DNA of 64,000 nucleotides from positions 682,001 to 746,000 of the forward strand of contig NZ_JAPDIA010000007.1 of the NCBI RefSeq assembly GCF_029525575.1, written 5' to 3'. The stretch is from Cohnella rhizosphaerae (GTDB lineage Bacteria > Bacillota > Bacilli > Paenibacillales > Paenibacillaceae). The notes beneath the pieces are model-generated. The model did not search any database. It was given only the letters and a program-made list of their open reading frames with translations, and was not told the origin of the DNA. The translations under genes were made by a program, and so were the position numbers. Within the stretch, counting starts at the first letter, position 1. Every line of letters starts with the position of its first letter. Positions 57,939 through 64,000 of the stretch are shown piece by piece.

Positions 57939-59706
57939 ATGAACATCTTCAAGCTGCGCCCGCCGGGATGGCGCCGCATTCGCCTGCCTTTCAAGCTGCC
58001 GCTCGTCTATATGCCCTTGATCCTGCTGCCCGCCCTGGCGGGCATCTATATTCTGACCGACAGCTATACGGCTTCGTCCAAGGCGCGGACCGCCGAGTAT
58101 GCGACCGACCTGCTCGCGCTCATGGCGCAAAAGATCGACGACCGGCTGGGCAGCTACGAACAGCTGAGCAAGCAGATCATGACGGACGACGAGCTGCTGT
58201 CGCGCCTTGCGGTGAAGCCCGCTTCGGTGTACGAGCGCTTTGAGATCCAGAACGCGATCAACGAGCGTCTCAACGTGTTCTGGCTCGGCTCGGACCAGAA
58301 CGCCTATATCCGCGCCATCAAGCTGACGACGCCGGACGCCGAGTATACGTACGGCACCGACGCGATCGACGGCTTCGGCGCGGACGACGCCGATTATCGG
58401 GCGCGCGTGGCCGAGATGAAGGGCGGGGCCGTTTGGTTCCGCCCGGAAGCTTACAGCGACGGCTATGCATCGTTCGACGCGTTCCGGCTTGGCCGGTCGA
58501 TCCGGGACAAGAAGCTGAATGCGCTCGGTACGCTCACGATCGTCATTAGGACCGACGCGGTCACGGATATTTTCAGCCAGACGAAGTTCAGGGAAAACGC
58601 CGCGATCCGCTTGCTGACGGATAAAGGCGAGGAGATTCTGGGCAACGGGAAAACGGCGCAGGCGGGCGAACGGCAGCTGCTCACCTACTCGCGGGACAGC
58701 ATCCGCAACGGCTGGCAGCTGTCCGCGCAGCTCCCGCTCAACCAGCTGTACGAGCCGATCTACCGCACGGCCCGCATGGCGACGTTTATCGTGCTGGGCT
58801 GCATCGTCCTGGGTCTCGTCCTGACGCAGCTGCTCGTCATCGACCTGGTCATCCCGATCCGTCGGCTCATGGTCAACATGAAGCAAGGGATCAAAGGCGT
58901 GCGGCCCGGCCGGCTTAATCGGTTCGGGGGGCGCGATCGAGATCGTGGAGATGAACGATACGTTTATCTCCGTCATGTACGAGATCGAGCGGCTCATCGA
59001 GGAAGCGTCCCGGCAGGAACGGCAGAAAAAGGATGCGGAGATCCGCGTGCTGCAAAATCAGCTGTCTCCTCACTTTCTGCACAATACGCTGAACTCGATC
59101 CGCTGGATGGCGATGATCCAGAAGCAGGACAATATCAAGGAGACGGTCGACTCCTTGAACCGGCTGCTGACGTACGCGCTCCGCGGCGGCGGCGGGCCGG
59201 TGCCGCTCGGGACGGAGGTGGCGATGCTGCAGAGCTACGTCACCATCCAGAAGGTGCGGTATCAGCACTTCGGCTTCGAGTCGCGGGTTCCGCAGGCGCT
59301 CGAGGATGCCCTCGTGCCGAAGTTTCTGCTGCAGCCGCTGATCGAGAACGCGCTGCTGCACGGGCTGGCGGACGCCGACCGGCCGGGAGAAATCTCGGTC
59401 GCGGCCGCGGCTGCGGGCAGGACGCTCGTGCTGACGGTGTCGGACAACGGCGTCGGCATGCCGCCCGAGCGGCACGCGGCGGTGGTCGCGAGCCTGGATG
59501 GCGGCGACGGGCGGCAGCGGCCCGAGGAGGGCGGCGCGCGGATCGGGCTGCGGAGCGTGCACGAGCGGGTGCAGTTGCACTACGGGGCGCAGTACGGGCT
59601 GCGCGTCGCGAGCGCGCCGGGCGAAGGTACGACGCTGACGGTCAGGCTGCCGCTGCTGCGGGAGGAAGGGGGAGAAGCCGATGCGCAGCGTCATGATCGT
59701 GGATGA
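57939..59706 (+). CDS. YesM-type sensor histidine kinase (frameshifted)
   Basis: Membrane kinase of 588 residues after repair. First helix PLVYMPLILLPALAGIYILT, extracellular sensor of about 260 residues, second helix TFIVLGCIVLGLVLTQLLVI, HAMP, phospho-acceptor His in QLSPHFLHNTLNSIRWMAM, ATPase motifs ENALLHG, VSDNGVGM and GLRSVHERV. A G6 run at 58926-58931 has one extra base. The 3' end overlaps the response-regulator start by 26 bp, indicating coupling. Confidence 0.92.
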
Positions 59707-61423
59707 CGAATCGCTCGTCCGGATCGGCCTGCAGTCGATGATCGACTGGGAGGCGCATGGATTCCGGATCGCGGGCGTATTCAAAAACGGCGAGGAGGCG
59801 TTGGCTGCATGCGCGCAGCAAGCTTTCGACGTCGTGCTCACGGACATCCGGATGCCCGGCATGGACGGCTTCGAGCTGATCCGCGGGCTGCGGACGGCCG
59901 CGCCTGCCGCGCGGGTCGTCATCTTGAGCAGCTACAACGATTTCGAGCATACGCGCCAGGCGATCCGGCTCGGGGTGCAAGATTACATCTCCAAGTATGA
60001 AATGGAGCCGGAGGAGCTGCTGCGGGTGCTGGGCGGACTCGAATTCGAAGCGGCGGAAGAAACGGAGGCGCGCGGCAACGTCGGCGAGCCTGACGGCGGC
60101 GGAGAGGCCGCGCTCGCCAACGAGTCCCGGCTGCTGCTGGAGCGCACGGACGTCCGCGCTGCGGCAGCCGTAGAGGCGCCGCCGGCGGATGCGGCGGCGT
60201 GCCCGGCGCTCGCGGTCGCGCTGGCCGGCCGCGGCCGTCTTTTCCGCTGGGCGGCGCTGAAGCCCGTCCCGCGCGAGGGCGGCTATGCCGCGGCGGAGCG
60301 GCGGGCGATGCTGCATCTGGCGGAGGAGCTGTTCGCGCGGCTGCGCCTTCCCGTGCTGTTCGGCGAGAGCGAGGACATGCTGCACGGCGGCTATGCTTGC
60401 GAGGAGGCCGCAGCCGTTCCCGCTTCGCCCGAGGCCGGGGGCGCGACTGCATCCATGTCCGTCGACGCGAATGCGGACCTTAAGAAGGCTGCCGATGTAA
60501 AGGCGGTCGTGAAGGGGGGCGTGAAGGCGGTCCCGGTTGCCGCGGATTTGGCGGCCGACCGCGAGTCCGCGGCCAGAATGGCGCGGGAGTGGGCGGCCGC
60601 CTTCCAGCAGAAGCTCAACGTGACGCTGGCCATCGGGTTTTCCGCGCCGCAGGATATCGGCGGCGACTGGACCGCTGCGAGGCGCGGCGCCGAGGCCGCA
60701 GCGGCCGTCGCGCTGTTCGAGGGCGGCGTCCGCTTCCGCGAGACGGCGGGAGAGCTAGGCGCGATCCCGGATGCCGAATGGCTGGCGCTGTACAAGAGCT
60801 TCAAGCAGCGTCTGCGGCTGCTGCAGCCGGGCGCGCTCGCGGACGATCTGCTCGCGCTTCGCGCGGAGCGCGGCGAGCGCTACAAGCCGGCCGAGTGGAT
60901 CCGGCTCGGCGTGGCGGCGGTCTCTCAGCTCGCGGACTTCCTGATCGAGCGGTACAATCCGGCGCCGGAGGAGCTGCGCGAGCGGTTCGGCCCCCTGTGG
61001 CCCTTCGCGGAGGCGGCGGGAAGCGTCCGCACGGCGGAAGAATGGCGCCGGACGATCGGCGCCATCGCGGCGAAGTCCGCGGAGCTGGTCGCGCGCAAGC
61101 AGGCGCGCGACGGCTGGGTCGCGCGGGTGCGGGACTACGTCGAGGCGCATTATGCCGATCCGATCCGCCTGGAGGACATGGCCCAGCTGGCCGGGTTCAG
61201 CGAGAACCACTTCGGCCAGCGGTTCAGGCAGGAGACGGGCAAGTCCTTTTCGGACCATCTGACGGACGTGCGCATCAAGGAGGCGGTCCGGCTGTTCCGC
61301 GAGACGGAGCTGTCGACGGAGGAGATCGCGTCGCGCGTCGGCTACGCCAATCCGAATTACTTCGTCAAGGTGTTCAAGCGGGCCACGGGCCAGACCATCA
61401 GCCATTTCAAGGGCAGGCGTTGA
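59681..61423 (+). CDS. YesN-type response regulator (REC-AraC)
   Basis: Regulator of 580 residues, intact. Receiver with VMIVDDESL, Asp55 in VVLTDIRMPGMDG and the conserved Lys in QDYISKYEM. The middle region is unusually Ala-rich with an acidic segment. C-terminal AraC pair: IRLEDMAQLAGFSENHFGQRFRQETG and LSTEEIASRVGYANPNYFVKVFKRATG. GGAGG-type site GAGGAAGGGGGAG precedes the ATG. Likely controls the ABC genes that start at 61615. Confidence 0.93.
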   Translation: MRSVMIVDDESLVRIGLQSMIDWEAHGFRIAGVFKNGEEALAACAQQAFDVVLTDIRMPGMDGFELIRGLRTAAPAARVVILSSYNDFEHTRQAIRLGVQDYISKYEMEPEELLRVLGGLEFEAAEETEARGNVGEPDGGGEAALANESRLLLERTDVRAAAAVEAPPADAAACPALAVALAGRGRLFRWAALKPVPREGGYAAAERRAMLHLAEELFARLRLPVLFGESEDMLHGGYACEEAAAVPASPEAGGATASMSVDANADLKKAADVKAVVKGGVKAVPVAADLAADRESAARMAREWAAAFQQKLNVTLAIGFSAPQDIGGDWTAARRGAEAAAAVALFEGGVRFRETAGELGAIPDAEWLALYKSFKQRLRLLQPGALADDLLALRAERGERYKPAEWIRLGVAAVSQLADFLIERYNPAPEELRERFGPLWPFAEAAGSVRTAEEWRRTIGAIAAKSAELVARKQARDGWVARVRDYVEAHYADPIRLEDMAQLAGFSENHFGQRFRQETGKSFSDHLTDVRIKEAVRLFRETELSTEEIASRVGYANPNYFVKVFKRATGQTISHFKGRR

Positions 61424-61457
61424 TCGTGGAACGAGATTCGTTGAATTTGGCATCGCG

Positions 61458-61487
61458 CGGAATCCGGCACGGCGGGTTCCGTTTTTT
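61458..61487 (+). terminator. Terminator after response regulator
   Basis: CGGAATCC pairs with GGGTTCCG (one T-G pair) around an eight-base loop, followed by T6. Confidence 0.87.
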
Positions 61488-61528
61488 ATGGCATGGAACG
61501 CGGGGCGGCGTGCATGGAACGGATAACG

Positions 61529-61542
61529 TGGTAACGCTTACA
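61529..61542 (+). promoter_or_regulatory. cre-like operator before binding-protein gene
   Basis: TGGTAACGCTTACA matches the cre consensus at 11 of 14 positions, 72 bp ahead of the TTG start of the binding protein; with the terminator just upstream it marks a separate transcript. Confidence 0.5.
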
Positions 61543-61614
61543 ATAAAGCCAGATCGCGATCCGCTCTACCTTGCGCCACAATCCAAGGATTCGTTTATTC
61601 AGGAGGGGTTCATC

Positions 61615-62956
61615 TTGCAAAAAAACAAACCGTTCGCCGTCCTCGCCGCAACCGCCCTGCTCGCGTTGACGCTGCAAGCCTGCGGAGGCAACGACGGCAA
61701 TGAAGGCAGCGCGTCTTCCGGCGCGCCTGCATCCTCCTCCTCCGGCTCGTCCGCATCGGCATCGCCGAGCGCCGCCGCCTCGTCCGGGGGAGAACGTCAC
61801 GCTCAAGGTATGGGGCGACCTGGGCAACCAGGCCGTGCTGGAGGAGCCGTTCAAAAAGATCAATGCGGCCTTCGAGCAAAAGTACCCGAACATCAAGCTG
61901 ACCTACGATTTCGCGCAAAACGACCAGAGCCTGAACGTGGCTCTCCAGGCCAACGAGCTGCCCGACCTGTTCTGGGTGCAGGGCGACAAGACGTCGAAGA
62001 TGGGCGAGATGGTCAAAAACGGATTTCTGCTCGACCTGACGTCCTACAACATGGACCTCAGCCGCAATGCCGACCCGGAAAAAGCCTACTGCACCGTAGA
62101 CGGCAAGCTCTACTGCTCGCTCCCGTCCTTTTTCGATACGAACGTCGTGTACTACAACAAGGACTTGTTCGATAAAAACGGCTTGAGCGTACCTGCCAAC
62201 TGGGACGAATTCGTCCAGGGCCTCGACAAGCTGAAGGCGGCGGGCGTCACGCCGATCGCGCTGGCGGGCAAGAGCGAGTGGGACCGCGCCTGGCCGATCT
62301 TCGCCTTCGCCCCGGCGTTCGCGAACGCCGCGCTGCAGAAGGCGCAGGCCGGACAAGGCAAGCTGACCGATCCGACCGTCGCCGAGACGCTGCAGGCGTT
62401 CCGCGACTTCGCCGACAAAGGGTATTTCGGCAAAGACTTCCTGGCCCAGGACATGGCGGGCGCGCAGTTCGCCTTCACGAACGGCAAGGCGGCGGCCATC
62501 ATCGACGGCACCTGGAACAACGCCACCTACGTGGCGTCGGGCATTAACCTCGGCCGTTTCCCGGTGCCCAACAAGGACGGCAAACGCGTCGTGCAGTCGA
62601 GCTACAGCAACTTTATGACCTACGCGGTATCCTCCAAGTCCGCGCATCCGGACGAAGCGGTCAAGTACCTGGCGTTCCTCAGCAGCCAGGAAGCGCAGCA
62701 GATCATGGAGGACGCGACGGGCCTCGTGCCGACGATCAAGGACATTACGCCGAAGGATGAAGGCGTCAAGGAGCTCGCCGTATTCGACGAAGCCGGCCTC
62801 AACATTTACTCCGTGCTGACCGCGTTGTCCACGCCGGAGTCCAACCCGGCGGACATCATGATGAAGGACGTCATTCCGAAGCTGATGACCGGGGCGATCA
62901 CGGGCGAAGAAGGCGCGGCCATCCTCGACAAAGCAGCCAAGTATCCAGGTCAGTAA
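61615..62956 (+). CDS. Sugar ABC transporter substrate-binding lipoprotein (family 1, frameshifted)
   Basis: Lipoprotein of 446 residues after repair. Signal peptide with lipobox LQAC, a Ser/Ala tether, then VTLKVWGDLGNQAVLEEPFKK, VVYYNKDLFDKNGLSVPANWDEF and FTNGKAAAIIDGTWNN, standard for family-1 sugar binders. TTG start at 61615, eight bases after AGGAGG. One extra G in the G5 run at 61786-61790. Belongs with the permeases that follow. Confidence 0.92.
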
Positions 62957-63043
62957 GGGCACGATTCTCCACGAAATCCGGGCACGTCCGGGCGGCGGCG
63001 CATCGCCGCCCGCGCGTCCCGCGCATGAAGGAAGGTGGCCGCC

Positions 63044-63964
63044 ATGGCCTGGATCCGCAGCAAGCCGTTTATCTGGTTCATTCTGCCGGGCTTCCTGCTT
63101 TATTCGCTCTTTTCCGTCTATCCGATCTTCTCGGCGATCCAGATCAGCCTGACCCGCTGGGACGGCATCGGCAAAAAGAAGTTTGTCGGCTTCGGCAATT
63201 ACGGCGAGCTGTTCTCGAACCCCGAGCTGTTCCGCCAATTGACGAACGCTCTGGGACACAGCGCCACGATCTTCGCGCTGAACGCGCTTGTCGTGCTTCC
63301 CGCGCAGCTCTACCTGGCTTATCTTATCTACGGCAAAATCCGGGGACACCGCTTTTTTCAGGCGATGATCTTCTCCCCGCAATTCATAGCGACGCCGGTC
63401 ATCGTGTTCATGGGCACGCTCGTGTTCGACGGCAACATCGGCGTGTTCAACAAGCTGCTGGAGACGGTCGGTCTGGGCGGTTGGACGCGGCCGTGGATGG
63501 GCCTGCCCGAGCTCGGCATCTACATCGTCTGGCTGCTCGTCGCCTGGTCGGGCATCGGCGTCGGCATGATTTTTTTCCTCGGCGCGATGAAAATGATCTC
63601 CGGCGAGATCATCGAGGCCGCGCTGCTCGACGGAGCTTCCTACTGGGGACGGTTCTTCCGCATCGTGCTGCCGCAGATCAAGACGACGATTCTCAACATG
63701 CTGATTCTGACGTACATTTTCGCCATGACGCTGTTCGACTACAGCTTCATTCTCGGCGGCGCGTCGGGCGGCATCAATCGGAGCGTCGACGTGATGGCCT
63801 TGTTTTTCTACCGGATCTCGTTCGGCGACAACAGCGCGGTGGGCGGCACGACCAACGTGAACGCGATGGGCATGGGGACGACGATCGCCTGCGTGATGTT
63901 CGTCATCGTTTTCGCCGTCGCGCTCGTCCAGGTGGCCCTCACTTACCGCAGAGCGGAGGATTGA
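63044..63964 (+). CDS. Sugar ABC transporter permease, MalF/UgpA type
   Basis: Membrane subunit of 306 residues, intact, with six helices (KPFIWFILPGFLLYSLFSVYPI, then ATIFALNALVVLPAQLYLAYL and others) and the EAA loop EIIEAALLDGASYWGRFFRIVLPQI. Start ATG 63044 after GGAAGG. The stop is one base from the next start region, so it is coupled to the following gene. Confidence 0.93.
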   Translation: MAWIRSKPFIWFILPGFLLYSLFSVYPIFSAIQISLTRWDGIGKKKFVGFGNYGELFSNPELFRQLTNALGHSATIFALNALVVLPAQLYLAYLIYGKIRGHRFFQAMIFSPQFIATPVIVFMGTLVFDGNIGVFNKLLETVGLGGWTRPWMGLPELGIYIVWLLVAWSGIGVGMIFFLGAMKMISGEIIEAALLDGASYWGRFFRIVLPQIKTTILNMLILTYIFAMTLFDYSFILGGASGGINRSVDVMALFFYRISFGDNSAVGGTTNVNAMGMGTTIACVMFVIVFAVALVQVALTYRRAED

Positions 63965-63965
63965 C

Positions 63966-64000
63966 ATGAGACTGCGACCGAAGCGTACGCCCGTCAGCGC
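63966..64000 (+). CDS. Start of next gene, probably the partner ABC permease (cut by window end)
   Basis: ATG at 63966 with GGAGG six bases upstream; only MRLRPKRTPVS is visible. The call as MalG/UgpE-type permease rests on gene order alone. Confidence 0.5.
   Translation, partial: MRLRPKRTPVS

Noticed and set aside
61610..63967. Open frame of 785 codons on the minus strand
   Set aside because: Antisense to a lipoprotein and permease gene with clear motifs; no start signal.

Overview
The window is about 64 kb of GC-rich DNA (roughly two thirds G+C by eye) from a Gram-positive, spore-forming, carbohydrate-degrading bacterium, most likely a high-GC member of the Paenibacillaceae such as Cohnella or Paenibacillus. 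The grounds are an alpha/beta-type small acid-soluble spore protein, S-layer-homology (SLH) domains, three YesM/YesN-type two-component systems (sensor kinase plus REC-AraC regulator), LplABC/Ugp-type sugar transporters, DUF4023 and DUF1284 proteins, strong AGGAGG ribosome binding sites, and many GTG/TTG starts. The species call is inference.

Layout. 0-8.9 kb holds housekeeping genes: two HD-GYP proteins, a TrxB-like oxidoreductase, a LipL-like acyltransferase, peptidase T, a VOC protein, a YtrA-type GntR regulator with its ABC transporter, and DUF1284. At 9.0-9.7 kb is a 15-copy, 51-bp tandem array. 9.8-13.5 kb has a SnoaL-like protein with a MarR regulator, then a GPH sugar symporter with a ChbG/YdjC deacetylase. 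13.5-25.4 kb, minus strand, is a sugar-uptake operon (two permeases, sensor kinase, response regulator, lipoprotein binding protein) ending in a 1,460-residue cell-surface SLH protein with a glycosidase-like core. 25.5-36.5 kb is mixed: an MFS exporter, yjlC-ndh, an AT-rich two-gene secreted-protein island, a Fur-controlled siderophore-binding lipoprotein, a SASP, a nuclease-helicase, a secreted protein, and an unusual HNH endonuclease. After a second array (52 bp) come two mirror-image AraC/PhyH pairs (37.2-41.3 kb). 41.3-57.8 kb is a polysaccharide-utilisation locus: response regulator, GH105, sensor kinase, a third array (52 bp), heparinase-II/III-like protein, cystathionine-synthase-like enzyme, second GH105, two LplB/LplC permeases, LplA-type lipoprotein, an unrecognised candidate lyase, and a Gfo/Idh oxidoreductase. 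57.9-64 kb starts another two-component/ABC sugar-uptake cluster, cut by the window end.

Two window-wide patterns stand out. First, 23 genes are broken by about 33 single-base insertions, almost all in homopolymers (mostly G/C runs of 5-8). Removing one base restores a full-length conserved protein every time, so I treat these as probable assembly errors and give the restored spans. Second, three tandem arrays with unrelated sequences share a repeat length of 51-52 bp, close to five turns of B-DNA. They are not coding and I know no described system that they match; this is the best candidate for something undescribed.

The sugar operons appear to be linked by CcpA/LacI-type operator-like sequences (core close to TGAAAGCGCTTACA) upstream of at least five transcription units between 41.3 and 61.6 kb.
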